A stretch of DNA of 64,000 nucleotides. Source: an uncultured Bacilli bacterium (GTDB lineage: Bacteria; Bacillota_I; Bacilli_A; RF39; UBA660). Each line of letters starts with the position of its first letter. Position 1 is the first letter of the stretch. A program made the translations under genes and the position numbers. Positions 18,424 to 26,346 of the stretch are shown piece after piece. The notes below the pieces were generated by a model that saw nothing but the letters and a program-made list of their open reading frames with translations, was not told the DNA's origin and made no database searches. Location: positions 1 to 64,000 of the forward strand of contig CALVSO010000006.1 in NCBI GenBank assembly GCA_944359055.1, read 5' to 3'.

Positions 18424-18463
18424 TGTCGAATATGTATAATTTTAAAAAAAGTTGTGCTAAATT
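18424..18463 (+). promoter_or_regulatory. Spo0A box / SigH -10 candidate and -10 of the spoIIAA operon
   Basis: TGTCGAA (18424-18430) is a perfect Spo0A box. The overlapping GTCGAAT (18425-18431) also fits the SigH -10, though no good SigH -35 lies 11-12 nt upstream. An extended TGCTAAATT box ends at 18463, 18 nt before the TTG start; relative to it the 0A box sits near -45, where Spo0A activates promoters. TATAAT at 18435-18440 is a further option. Confidence 0.5.
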
Positions 18464-18481
18464 ATTATGGAAGGTGATAGC

Positions 18482-18829
18482 TTGTTAGATATTAATTTAG
18501 AATTTTGTAAAGGAATTTTATTTATTAGATTAAAAGGTGTTCTTAATAAAAATACTGTAGATAAATTAAAAGAAGAAGTTAACAATTTAGTAAAAGAAAA
18601 TGGTATTAGAAATTTAGTTTTTAATATAAGTGAATTAGAATCTATTGATTGTTATGGCATTAATGCTTTACTTAATAATTATGAATTATGTAAAATAAAT
18701 CATGGTCAAAGTTTAGTTTGTGGCATAAATAATAATTTGGTAAAACATAGAATAAACAACAGTAGATTATTAAAATATATGTATGAGACGTCTGATGAAT
18801 TAAGTGCGGTGAATGTAATTAATTTATAG
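18482..18829 (+). CDS. spoIIAA: SpoIIAA-like anti-anti-sigma factor (STAS) lacking the phosphorylation serine
   Basis: A STAS-domain protein of about 115 aa. In Bacillus, SpoIIAA frees SigF from SpoIIAB and is itself inactivated when SpoIIAB phosphorylates Ser58 in a DSSG motif. Here the motif reads I-D-C-Y-G, with Cys at the phospho-site (residue 57 counting from TTG). I prefer the TTG start at 18482 because the SD GGAAGGTGA (18469-18477) lies just in front of it; an ATG at 18467 would put the SD inside the gene. The sigma factor follows 9 nt later with no spoIIAB between. Function as a SigF regulator is therefore uncertain. Confidence 0.85.
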   Translation: MLDINLEFCKGILFIRLKGVLNKNTVDKLKEEVNNLVKENGIRNLVFNISELESIDCYGINALLNNYELCKINHGQSLVCGINNNLVKHRINNSRLLKYMYETSDELSAVNVINL

Positions 18830-18838
18830 GAGGACTAA

Positions 18839-19486
18839 ATGGAAGAGCTAATATTAGAAAATAAGAATTTAATTTATTCAATAACAAGATATTTTGAAAA
18901 GTATTCAAACAAAGAAGATTTGTTTCAAGCAGGTTGTATTGGTATAATTATGGCTTATAAAAATTATAACCCAGATATGAATGTTAAATTTACAACTTAT
19001 GCTTATCCTTATATTTTAGGTGAAATGAAGAAATTAGTTAGAGAGGATAAAACAGTAAAAGTTAGTAGAAGTATTCAATTACTCAATTTAAAAATTGAGA
19101 AAGCTAATATTTTATTAACTCAAAAGTTAATGAGAACTCCAACTATTTTAGAATTATCTGATTTTTTAGAAATACCTATTCATATGATAGAAGAAGCTAT
19201 AAATAGTAGTAAACCTATTTATAGTATTGATGAACCATTAAATGATGAAGGTAAAGAATTAACTTTACAAGATACGATAGGAAAAATGGATAATATTGAT
19301 GATTTATTACTTTTAAAAGAAGAATTATCTAAACTTAATCCTTTTGAGCAAGAATTAATTAGTAAACGTTATATGGATGATTTAACACAACAGCAAACAG
19401 CTTATGAACTTGGAATAAGTCAAGTTCAAGTATCTCGAGGAGAACAAAAAATATTAACCAAATTAAAATCGAAACTAGTTGCTTAA
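18839..19486 (+). CDS. sigF: Sporulation sigma factor, SigF (or SigG) type
   Basis: The 215-aa sigma-70 protein has region 2 (EDLFQAGCIGIIMAYKNYNP, FTTYAYPYILGEMKKLVRED), region 3 and region 4 (LNPFEQELISKRYMDDLTQQQTAYELGISQVQVSRGEQKIL). It is shorter than typical SigF (about 250 aa) at the N-terminus. It starts 9 nt after spoIIAA (SD GGAGGAC). spoIIAA before and spoVAC after favour SigF over SigG. Canonically SpoIIAB holds SigF inactive, but no spoIIAB is present at this locus. A terminator overlaps the stop. Confidence 0.88.
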   Translation: MEELILENKNLIYSITRYFEKYSNKEDLFQAGCIGIIMAYKNYNPDMNVKFTTYAYPYILGEMKKLVREDKTVKVSRSIQLLNLKIEKANILLTQKLMRTPTILELSDFLEIPIHMIEEAINSSKPIYSIDEPLNDEGKELTLQDTIGKMDNIDDLLLLKEELSKLNPFEQELISKRYMDDLTQQQTAYELGISQVQVSRGEQKILTKLKSKLVA

Positions 19487-19498
19487 ACTAGTTTTTTT
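19473..19498 (+). terminator. Terminator between sigF and spoVAC
   Basis: ACTAGTT/AACTAGT stem, GCTTA loop carrying the sigF stop, then seven T. It separates the sigF transcript from spoVA. Confidence 0.85.
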
Positions 19499-19527
19499 GT
19501 ATAAAAAAAATATATTTCTACATAATA
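19498..19527 (+). promoter_or_regulatory. SigG/SigF-type promoter of spoVAC
   Basis: TGTATA (19498-19503), 17-nt spacer, CATAATA (19521-19527) fits the Bacillus SigG consensus (GYATR, 17-18, CATnHTA). The SD GGAGGAA starts 7 nt downstream and ATG is at 19545. Forespore expression of spoVA by SigG is the known pattern. Confidence 0.65.
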
Positions 19528-19544
19528 ACCTTAGGAGGAATTTT

Positions 19545-19982
19545 ATGGAAGAAAATAAATACAAAAGATTAGTAGCAAAGCATACACCTAAGGAAAATGT
19601 TTTAAATAATGCATTAATTGCTTTTATAATAGGTGGATTTATGGGATTATTAGGTCAATTTTTAACAGATATTTATTCTTATATTTTTAATATTTCTACT
19701 AGTGATGGAACTATGTTAATGATTGTTACTTTAGTGTTTTTAGGTTGTTTATTTACTTGTTTTGGTTTTTTTGATAAGTTAGTTCATTTTGCTAGATGTG
19801 GATTGATTATACCAATTACTGGTTTTGCACACGCAATGATGAGTGCTTCTTTAGAATATCGTAAAGAAGGATTTGTAACAGGTATAGGAGCAAACATGTT
19901 TAAATTGGCTGGTTCGGTAATTGTATTTGGAGTTGTTAGTGCATATGTATTTGGATTTTTAAGATTAATAATTGGAGGTTAA
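19545..19982 (+). CDS. spoVAC: SpoVAC, dipicolinic acid channel protein
   Basis: The 145-aa inner spore membrane protein has about four spans and the SpoVAC pattern (LVAKHTPKENVLNNALIAFI, then GGFMGLLGQ, FARCGLIIPITGFAHAM). SpoVAC is the mechanosensitive DPA-release component. ATG 19545 is chosen from the strong SD TAGGAGGAA at 19532-19540. It is the first gene of spoVAC-spoVAD-spoVAE and is followed 2 nt later by spoVAD. Confidence 0.95.
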   Translation: MEENKYKRLVAKHTPKENVLNNALIAFIIGGFMGLLGQFLTDIYSYIFNISTSDGTMLMIVTLVFLGCLFTCFGFFDKLVHFARCGLIIPITGFAHAMMSASLEYRKEGFVTGIGANMFKLAGSVIVFGVVSAYVFGFLRLIIGG

Positions 19983-19984
19983 AT

Positions 19985-20974
19985 ATGACTTTTAAATATA
20001 ATAATGTTTATATAAACGATACTGCTACAATAACTGGACCTTATGAAGCTAATGGCCCATTATCCAAATATTTTGATAAAAGTTATAATGATTTATATTT
20101 TAATACAAAATCATGGGAACTAGCAGAAATAAAATTAATAGAAGAGTCAATTGATATTTTGTTAAATAAAATAGGTAAAACTAAATTTGATGTTGATGTA
20201 TTAGTATCAGGTGATTTATTAAATCAGATTGTTGCTACTAATTATGCAGCTTCTAGTTTAGATATTCCTTTAATTGGAATATATGGTGCTTGTTCGACTA
20301 GTGTTTTAGGATTAATTATTGCTTCTAATATGATTGAAGCTAAACAAATTAAAAATGCAATAACATCAACTTCTTCACATAATAATGCAGCTGAGAAACA
20401 ATTTAGATATCCCGTTGAATATGGTGGACCAAAAAGAAAAACAACTACATTTACCTCTACTGGTGGGGCTTCAGCTTATCTATCGAGTAATAAAAAAGGA
20501 ATTAGAGTTGAAAGTGCTACCCTAGGAACAGTAGTTGATTTAGGGGTAACAGATGTGTATCATATGGGAGCAGTAATGGCACCAGCAGCAGCTAAAGTAA
20601 TATATGATCATTTAAGAGAAACAAAAAGAGAAATAGGTTATTATGATTTGATTTTAACTGGTGATTTAGGTAGATATGGTAAAGATATTCTAAAAGATTA
20701 TATGTTGACTGAATATAATATAGAATTAAAAAATTACGATGATTGTGGTTCAATGATTTATGATATAGAAAAACAACCAGTTTATGCAGGAGCGAGTGGA
20801 CCTGCTTGTGCTCCTTTAGTTACATATGGATATGTATTTGATAAAATGTATAAAAAAGAAATAAAAAGAGTTTTATTAGTTGCTACTGGAGCTTTAATGA
20901 ATACAACGATGGTCAATAATAAAAGTACGATACCAAGTATTGCTCATGCAATAAGTATGGAGGTGGTAGAATGA
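19985..20974 (+). CDS. spoVAD: SpoVAD, thiolase-fold DPA-binding protein
   Basis: The 329-aa protein has a thiolase-like fold: YINDTATITGPYEANGPLS near the start, IGIYGACSTSVLGLI at the thiolase Cys region, and CGSMIYD. SpoVAD binds dipicolinic acid in Bacillus and is essential for loading it into spores. SD GGAGG is 2-9 nt upstream of ATG. It overlaps spoVAE by 4 nt. Confidence 0.97.
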   Translation: MTFKYNNVYINDTATITGPYEANGPLSKYFDKSYNDLYFNTKSWELAEIKLIEESIDILLNKIGKTKFDVDVLVSGDLLNQIVATNYAASSLDIPLIGIYGACSTSVLGLIIASNMIEAKQIKNAITSTSSHNNAAEKQFRYPVEYGGPKRKTTTFTSTGGASAYLSSNKKGIRVESATLGTVVDLGVTDVYHMGAVMAPAAAKVIYDHLRETKREIGYYDLILTGDLGRYGKDILKDYMLTEYNIELKNYDDCGSMIYDIEKQPVYAGASGPACAPLVTYGYVFDKMYKKEIKRVLLVATGALMNTTMVNNKSTIPSIAHAISMEVVE

Positions 20975-21321
20975 TTTATTTAAATTCATTTTTATTCTGT
21001 GGAATTGTTTGTTTAATAGGACAATTAATATTAGACAATACCAAATTAACGCCAGGACATATAACTACTATATTTGTTGTATTAGGATGCTTTTTAGATG
21101 TATTTAATATATATGATAAAATTATATTATGGGCTGGAGCTGGTGCTTGTGTACCTATTACTAGTTTTGGTCATTTATTAATTCATGGAGCAATGGTATC
21201 TAGTGTAGATTTAGGTTATATGGGATTAATGAGTGGTATGTTTAATTTAACTGCATCTGGTATTACAGCTGCAATTGTATTTTCATTTATATTTTCTTTA
21301 ATATTTAAACCAAAAGATTAA
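20971..21321 (+). CDS. spoVAE: SpoVAE (SpoVAEB), DPA channel membrane protein
   Basis: The 116-aa protein has three to four spans and the SpoVAE pattern (GLIxQ-like CLIGQLILDNTKLTPGHI, WAGAGACVPITSFGHLLIHG). It is the third member of the minimal spoVAC-D-E set found in Clostridia and small Bacilli; spoVAA, AB and AF are absent. The start overlaps the spoVAD stop (SD GGAGGTGG). Confidence 0.95.
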   Translation: MIYLNSFLFCGIVCLIGQLILDNTKLTPGHITTIFVVLGCFLDVFNIYDKIILWAGAGACVPITSFGHLLIHGAMVSSVDLGYMGLMSGMFNLTASGITAAIVFSFIFSLIFKPKD

Positions 21322-21322
21322 A

Positions 21323-21352
21323 AAAACAACTTATCTGTTGTTTTCTTTTTTT
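21323..21352. terminator. Bidirectional terminator after spoVAE
   Basis: AAAACAAC/GTTGTTTT stem, 6-nt loop, T-run on the + strand and A-run on the other side. It also covers the end of the convergent gene. Confidence 0.85.
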
Positions 21353-21744
21353 AATCTTAAACTTTTACAATAATTAATGTAACCATTGTAATCTGGATTA
21401 TTGCTATCTAATAAAAGCAAATCATAAATAGCTTTTAATTTTTCTTTATCATTAATACCTAAATCAAATGCATTAATGATTAAATTTATAAAAATTCTTT
21501 TTTCTATATCAGTAGTCTGATTTCCTACTATAGCATAAGTTTTTACTAAATTTTTTAATGCTGGTTCTTCGGTAAATTCCCCAACTATCTGCATACCTTC
21601 ACATTCAATAGGTGCTGTAATTATATAGCATTTATAATTTGATGAATAAAATACAATAGTTTTTTTGTTTTCTAATTTAATAAATTTCTTCTTTTCTTCT
21701 TCTAATAATTTTTTAATTTCTGGTTTAATATCAATATATTTCAT
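21331..21744 (-). CDS. Hypothetical acidic/basic soluble protein
   Basis: The 137-aa protein has no signal or membrane span. It starts with a charged helix (KPEIKKLLEEEKKKFIKLE), followed by beta-type stretches (KTIVFYSSNYKCYIITAPIE). I choose the ATG at 21744 because an SD (GAAGGAA) precedes it; an in-frame upstream start at 21780 has none. A TATAAT-type -10 on the minus strand lies at 21770-21775. Not recognised. Confidence 0.6.
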   Translation of the reverse strand: MKYIDIKPEIKKLLEEEKKKFIKLENKKTIVFYSSNYKCYIITAPIECEGMQIVGEFTEEPALKNLVKTYAIVGNQTTDIEKRIFINLIINAFDLGINDKEKLKAIYDLLLLDSNNPDYNGYINYCKSLRLKKENNR

Positions 21745-21824
21745 ATTTATTCCTTCTTTCAGGTTAAATATTATACACAATTTATTAAATTAATCAATAT
21801 ATTTAAAAAATTTTAAAGAAAAAC

Positions 21825-21853
21825 TTGCTTTATTAATAAAAATATAGTACAAT
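21825..21853 (+). promoter_or_regulatory. SigA promoter of tRNA-Ser
   Basis: TTGCTT (21825-21830), 17-nt spacer, TACAAT (21848-21853). The tRNA starts 18 nt after the -10. Confidence 0.7.
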
Positions 21854-21870
21854 CTATATGTAGCGTTTTT

Positions 21871-21961
21871 GGAGTAGTACTCAAGAGGCTGAAGAGGCGC
21901 CCCTGCTAAGGGTGTAGGTCGGGTAACCGGCGCGAAGGTTCAAATCCTTTCTACTCCGCCA
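21871..21961 (+). tRNA. tRNA-Ser (GCT anticodon), CCA encoded
   Basis: Acceptor GGAGTAG/CTACTCC, discriminator G, encoded CCA at 21959-21961. Anticodon loop CTGCTAA gives GCT. A long variable arm (about TAGGTCGGGTAACCGGCGC) is typical of class II tRNA-Ser. The T loop TTCAAAT is normal. Confidence 0.97.
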
Positions 21962-21974
21962 TTTAAAAAATTGA

Positions 21975-22001
21975 ACATTGATAACTTATCAATGTTTTTT
22001 T
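21975..22001 (+). terminator. Terminator of tRNA-Ser
   Basis: ACATTGATA/TATCAATGT stem with a 3-nt loop and seven T. Confidence 0.85.
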
Positions 22002-22027
22002 GTGTTATAATATTTATAGGTGGTAGA

Positions 22028-23944
22028 ATGAAAAAAGTTTTTTTGTTAATTCCAATTGTAATATTAATATTTTTAAGTATAGTTTATTACTATTCTATAA
22101 AATGTGATGAATTAGTAGTTGTTGAAGATAGTTTAGTTATGGAACAAAAGGAAATAGAAAAAGAATTTGAAAGTAATGGTTATACTATTGATAATCCAAA
22201 TGTTATTTTAAATCTTTATGAAATTTCACCTTTGACTGCTTTGGTTATTTTTGAAACTGATGAAGAAGTGGAGCCTACAGTTATTATTAATGGTAAAGAT
22301 GAAAATACAACTTTTACTAATACTTTTGAATCTAATACAGTTCATTATTTGCCTATATATGGATTATATCCAGATTATAATAATGAAATAATTATAAAGT
22401 ATGGTGATATATCAAAAACAATATATATAAAAACAGATAAGTTACCTGATGATTTTATTTTGCCTACTAATGTAGTATCTAATAAATCTAAATTAGATAA
22501 TGAATTATATTTCTTTTCACCATCTAGTAAGGGTTATGTATGTGCTTATGATGTTAATGGTGATGTAAGATGGTATTTGACTGAAAATTTTACATGGAAC
22601 ATTAATAGACTAGAAAATGGTAATTTATTAATAAGTACTGAAAGATTAGTTAATCCACCATATTACACGACTGGTTTATATGAAATGAATTTATTAGGTA
22701 AAATATATACTGAATTTAAATTAGAAGGTGGATATCACCATGATTATTTTGAATTAGAAAATGGTAATTTATTAGTTGCATCTGATAATTTTGTTGATGG
22801 TACAGTAGAAGATTATATTGTAGAATTGGATAGAAATACCGGTAATATAGTTAAAAAATTTAATTTAAAAGATATATTGAATGTTAATGATGGTAAATCT
22901 GAAAATTGGACAGATTATGATTGGTTTCATAATAATTCTGTTTGGTATGATAAAAATACTAATTCAATTACACTATCAGGTAGACATCAAGATGCTGTAA
23001 TAAATATCGATTATGATAGTGGAAAGTTAAATTGGATAATAGGTGATCCAACTAATTGGAGTAGTGAATATCAACAATATTTCTTTAAACCAATCGGTGA
23101 TTTTGAGTGGCAATGGAGTCAACATGCTGCTATGATAACTCCTGAAGGATATGTGTTTATTTTTGATAATGGTAATAATAAATCAAAAATAAAAGAAGAA
23201 TATGTACCTGCTACTGATAGTTATTCAAGAGGGGTTATGTATAAAATAGATACTACTAATATGACTATTGAACAAGTATGGCAATATGGTAAAGAAAGAG
23301 GAAGTTCTTATTATTCACCTTATATATCAGATGTTGATTATATTGATACTAATCATTATATAGTACATTCTGGTGGTATATCATATAAAGATGGTATTGT
23401 TCAAAATCAACCTGCTGGATTAGCTGGTTCTGATACATTAAAAAGCATAACAACCGAACTATTAAATGATGAAGTTATATTTGAAATAGAATTACCAACC
23501 AATAATTATCGTGTTGAAAAAATGCCATTATATAGTGGTAGTTATGAGATAAAAGATGCTGAAGTTTTAGGTAGTTTAGGAGAAACTGAAGTAGATAAAA
23601 CTTTAGCGCTAATATTTAATGCAAAAGAAATAGATGCTGAATATAAATCTCATAATATAACGTTTACAAAAGAATCCGATAGATTAGTTGTTAATGGAAC
23701 GTTTAAAAAAGGAACTAATGTTGAAATAATTTTATATCAAAATTTAGTTGCTTATAAATATGAATGGCGTATAAGTAAAACACCTTATACAGCAATGTGT
23801 GTGGATATCTTTAATCAAAAAGAAGATGAATCTGGTTTAAATACTAATAGATATATCAATAGTGAAGGATTAAAAGGTAGATATAATATATTTATTAAAA
23901 TAGATGATAAATTATATAAGACAAATAATTATGTAGAATTTTAG
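22028..23944 (+). CDS. Arylsulfate sulfotransferase (ASST family), membrane-anchored
   Basis: This 638-aa protein has an N-terminal signal anchor (about residues 1-23), an Ig-like arylsulfotransferase N domain and a beta-propeller. The propeller His/Arg pattern of ASST is visible: YHHDYF, WFHNNSV, SGRHQDAV, WSQHAAM. In E. coli AssT these positions carry the sulfate-accepting His and the substrate-binding His/Arg. The enzyme moves sulfate between phenolic compounds without PAPS, outside the cell. ATG 22028 is set by the SD AGGTGG; TATAAT at 22006-22011 is 16 nt upstream of the start. A CxxC lipoprotein gene follows after 8 nt. Confidence 0.88.
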   Translation: MKKVFLLIPIVILIFLSIVYYYSIKCDELVVVEDSLVMEQKEIEKEFESNGYTIDNPNVILNLYEISPLTALVIFETDEEVEPTVIINGKDENTTFTNTFESNTVHYLPIYGLYPDYNNEIIIKYGDISKTIYIKTDKLPDDFILPTNVVSNKSKLDNELYFFSPSSKGYVCAYDVNGDVRWYLTENFTWNINRLENGNLLISTERLVNPPYYTTGLYEMNLLGKIYTEFKLEGGYHHDYFELENGNLLVASDNFVDGTVEDYIVELDRNTGNIVKKFNLKDILNVNDGKSENWTDYDWFHNNSVWYDKNTNSITLSGRHQDAVINIDYDSGKLNWIIGDPTNWSSEYQQYFFKPIGDFEWQWSQHAAMITPEGYVFIFDNGNNKSKIKEEYVPATDSYSRGVMYKIDTTNMTIEQVWQYGKERGSSYYSPYISDVDYIDTNHYIVHSGGISYKDGIVQNQPAGLAGSDTLKSITTELLNDEVIFEIELPTNNYRVEKMPLYSGSYEIKDAEVLGSLGETEVDKTLALIFNAKEIDAEYKSHNITFTKESDRLVVNGTFKKGTNVEIILYQNLVAYKYEWRISKTPYTAMCVDIFNQKEDESGLNTNRYINSEGLKGRYNIFIKIDDKLYKTNNYVEF

Positions 23945-23952
23945 GTGAGAAA

Positions 23953-24417
23953 ATGAAAAAAATATTTATTATTTTATTGTTACTTATTTCAGTTGGATGC
24001 AGCAAACAAGAAAACATAAATAATGAAAACAATGATCAATTAGAAAACAATGAAATAATTGAAAATGAAAATAATGATTCACAAATAAGTGAAGGGCCAA
24101 TTAATGTTTATTTATTTTGGGGTGATGGTTGTAGTGCTTGTGCAAATTTAAAAGAATATTTTAATAATTTAGATAGTAGTTATGATAAATATTTTAATTT
24201 AGTACAATATGAAGTATGGAATAATAAAGAAAATAGTGAATTGATGTATGAAGTAGGCGATTTTTTAAATCAAACTTATTATGCTGTTCCATTTTTGGTA
24301 GTAGGTGATGAAGTAATAGTTGGTTTTAGTGAATCAAAACAAGAATATATTTTAGATAGGATAATTGAAGAATATAATAATAATAGATATGATGTAATGA
24401 AAAACTTCAAAGATTAA
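23953..24417 (+). CDS. Thioredoxin-fold lipoprotein (CSAC)
   Basis: The 154-aa protein has a signal peptide with lipobox ISVGC (Cys about residue 17), an Asn/Glu linker and a thioredoxin domain. The active site is WGDGCSACANLKEYF (C-S-A-C) and the cis-Pro loop is YAVPFLVVGD. It is an extracytoplasmic thiol oxidoreductase. It sits 8 nt behind the arylsulfotransferase, recalling the assT-dsbL-dsbI arrangement of uropathogenic E. coli, though there is no DsbI here. Transcription ends at a strong hairpin. Confidence 0.88.
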   Translation: MKKIFIILLLLISVGCSKQENINNENNDQLENNEIIENENNDSQISEGPINVYLFWGDGCSACANLKEYFNNLDSSYDKYFNLVQYEVWNNKENSELMYEVGDFLNQTYYAVPFLVVGDEVIVGFSESKQEYILDRIIEEYNNNRYDVMKNFKD

Positions 24418-24432
24418 ACTTTGAAGTTTTAT
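24401..24432. terminator. Strong bidirectional terminator
   Basis: A 12-bp perfect stem AAAACTTCAAAG/CTTTGAAGTTTT with a 6-nt loop, shared by convergent genes. Confidence 0.92.
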
Positions 24433-25694
24433 TCATATTTAAATGTAAATGATACATCAACTTTAATTGATTTATCTTTACTAATTTCTTCATATGATTT
24501 ACCTAATTTATTTTCTAATTCTTCTAAAGAAATATAATTATCTAATACAGGAAGTGAGTAAATATCATATTTTATCAAATATCTTGAATATATATCAGTT
24601 TGTTCTTCACGATAACTTTTATTAGAATCATCAACATAACTTACATCTTTAAATACTGTCCAATTGGTGTATGATAGAGTATCAGTATCTTTATAATTAT
24701 AACCAATTGGTTTAGTAGAACTATAACCACTATAAATTCTTTTAGTATTTCCATTATACCATTTCCATACATCATCATAATATGTATACATAGTAGCAGA
24801 ACTTTCAAATTCTTTTTCATATTCACTACCAGGTGAATTAGGCGTATATTCACCATTGTTCCAATAAACTTTAGTTTCACCATCTAAATAATACCAACGA
24901 TATCCTGTAGTTGATCTAATATGACGATAATCAAAAGTTTCAGGATAATCTAGACTCCATGGTGTTTCTTCTGTTTTTGATTTTGTGGCTTCGTCTTTAT
25001 AAGTATATCCACTAGGTTTTGTTGAACTATAATCACTATATTTTATATTGTTTTTATACCATTTCCATCTTTTATCACGATAGCTATAATAAGTTTTTGT
25101 TTCTCTTACATATTCTGTTATAACTGCATTTTTAGGTATAACAGGTAATTTTTTACTATCTAGTGGTAATAAAACACCATTAGTTTCTTCAGTACTTATA
25201 TCTTCACTTGGATACCAATTAGACCATTTTGAATTATAAGAATCTACTTCAAAATAATTAAATAAAGTTGTTACTTCGACATTTTTAGAACTATCGAATT
25301 CTCCTTCTTTAGTAAAATCTTTAGTTGTACAATATGAAGCATCATCTAATTTAACTGTTTTGACATATTCATCATTGTATTTGGTATAGGTAATAGAACC
25401 AGTTAAAGCATAATCTTTAAATACAATTGGTTCGTTTAAATCTGATAATTTAATAGTTATACTATCACCATTTAAAATTGGTAATAAATTATTATCACTT
25501 AAATAGCTATCAGATTTTGATAAAATATCATTTCTTAAATTATTACATGTTCTAGTTCTAGAACCATTAATTATACTAGTAATAATAAAGTATAATACTA
25601 ATATAACAAATATTATAATTAAGAAACCTTTAATATTTTTTTTAGCTAAATTACCAATTTTGATTTTGGAAAGTAATTCCTTTACTTTTTCCAT
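24429..25694 (-). CDS. Membrane-anchored protein with Trp/Tyr-rich repeats
   Basis: This 421-aa protein has one N-terminal span (about residues 21-41, FLIIIFVILVLYFIITSI) and an outer region. The outer part carries at least two copies of a module with YxYxDxxWKWYxxN, then YSSTKPxGYxYKD and a conserved Trp (about residues 200-245 and 295-345). Many Trp/Tyr suggest binding to a glycan or the cell wall, but no family is recognised. SD GGTGGAG precedes ATG, and a minus-strand TATAAT is at 25712-25717. The end overlaps the bidirectional terminator. Confidence 0.65.
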   Translation of the reverse strand: MEKVKELLSKIKIGNLAKKNIKGFLIIIFVILVLYFIITSIINGSRTRTCNNLRNDILSKSDSYLSDNNLLPILNGDSITIKLSDLNEPIVFKDYALTGSITYTKYNDEYVKTVKLDDASYCTTKDFTKEGEFDSSKNVEVTTLFNYFEVDSYNSKWSNWYPSEDISTEETNGVLLPLDSKKLPVIPKNAVITEYVRETKTYYSYRDKRWKWYKNNIKYSDYSSTKPSGYTYKDEATKSKTEETPWSLDYPETFDYRHIRSTTGYRWYYLDGETKVYWNNGEYTPNSPGSEYEKEFESSATMYTYYDDVWKWYNGNTKRIYSGYSSTKPIGYNYKDTDTLSYTNWTVFKDVSYVDDSNKSYREEQTDIYSRYLIKYDIYSLPVLDNYISLEELENKLGKSYEEISKDKSIKVDVSFTFKYE

Positions 25695-25741
25695 AACTCC
25701 ACCTCTACAATATTATAGCATAATTATTAATTATAAATAAA

Positions 25742-25770
25742 GTGTATTTTTAAAAATAAAAGCATAAAAT
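25742..25770 (+). promoter_or_regulatory. Weak SigE-like promoter candidate of ylbD
   Basis: GTGTATT (25742-25748), 14-nt spacer, CATAAAAT (25763-25770) resembles the SigE consensus (KMATATT-14-CATACAnT) with three mismatches in total. The -10 ends 16 nt before ATG, matching other promoters here. Confidence 0.3.
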
Positions 25771-25786
25771 GAAGTAGGTGGTAGTT

Positions 25787-26131
25787 ATGTCAAAAAAAGA
25801 AGAATTTAAAGAATTTGTAAAAAAAAATCCTAAATTAGTAAAATATGTTAGAAGTGGTGAAAGTAATTGGCAAAAATTTTATGAAATTTACGATTTATAT
25901 GGTGAAGATAATGAAGCATGGAAAGAATATTTAGGAGTTGCTACTGCAGCTACAACAGTGGGGGCATTAGATGCTTTAAGCTGGTTAAAAAATATTAATT
26001 TAGATAGTGTGCAATCTGGGGTTGCTAATATTCAAAAAATGTTAGGAATGGTTCAAGAATTAACAACTAAAGAAGAAAAACCAAATCAAGAATACAAGCC
26101 TAGACCAATTTATAAACATTTTGAGGATTAA
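25787..26131 (+). CDS. ylbD: YlbD-type spore coat protein (putative)
   Basis: The 114-aa protein has the YlbD_coat pattern: EEFKEFVKKNPKLVKYVRSGESNWQKFYEIYDLYGEDNEAWKEY in spirit, with NPKLV, the WQ and the DxxWKEY positions clear, then a Gly/Ala/Leu-rich middle. YlbD is a predicted coat protein in Bacillus, neighboured there by ylbE as here. ATG 25787 is set by SD AGGTGG; an in-frame upstream start at 25778 would overlap the SD. The stop and the ylbE start share a base (TAATG). Confidence 0.85.
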   Translation: MSKKEEFKEFVKKNPKLVKYVRSGESNWQKFYEIYDLYGEDNEAWKEYLGVATAATTVGALDALSWLKNINLDSVQSGVANIQKMLGMVQELTTKEEKPNQEYKPRPIYKHFED

Positions 26132-26346
26132 TGAGTATAGATATTCAATTTAAAATAAAAAACAATAAAAATTATATTAGATTTTTAAGAGAAAATTCTA
26201 ATTGGTATAAATATTTAAATAGGGATTCTAATAATTTTAAATATTTTGAAGAAGAAGTAAAAACAGTTTATCGATTAAGACCAAGTGACAAAATAAGTAG
26301 AGTAGTTGATACTGTTTCAATGATTCAAACTTTATTAACAAAATAA
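26131..26346 (+). CDS. ylbE: YlbE-like protein
   Basis: The 71-aa protein matches the YlbE pattern: YIRFLRENSNWYKYLNRDSNNFKYF (R-x-x-x-x-WYxxLxRxxxxxxxFE) and a C-terminal helix (IQTLLT). Function unknown. Adjacent to ylbD as in Bacillus, with overlapping stop/start TAATG and no separate SD other than the end of ylbD (GAGGAT). Confidence 0.8.
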   Translation: MSIDIQFKIKNNKNYIRFLRENSNWYKYLNRDSNNFKYFEEEVKTVYRLRPSDKISRVVDTVSMIQTLLTK

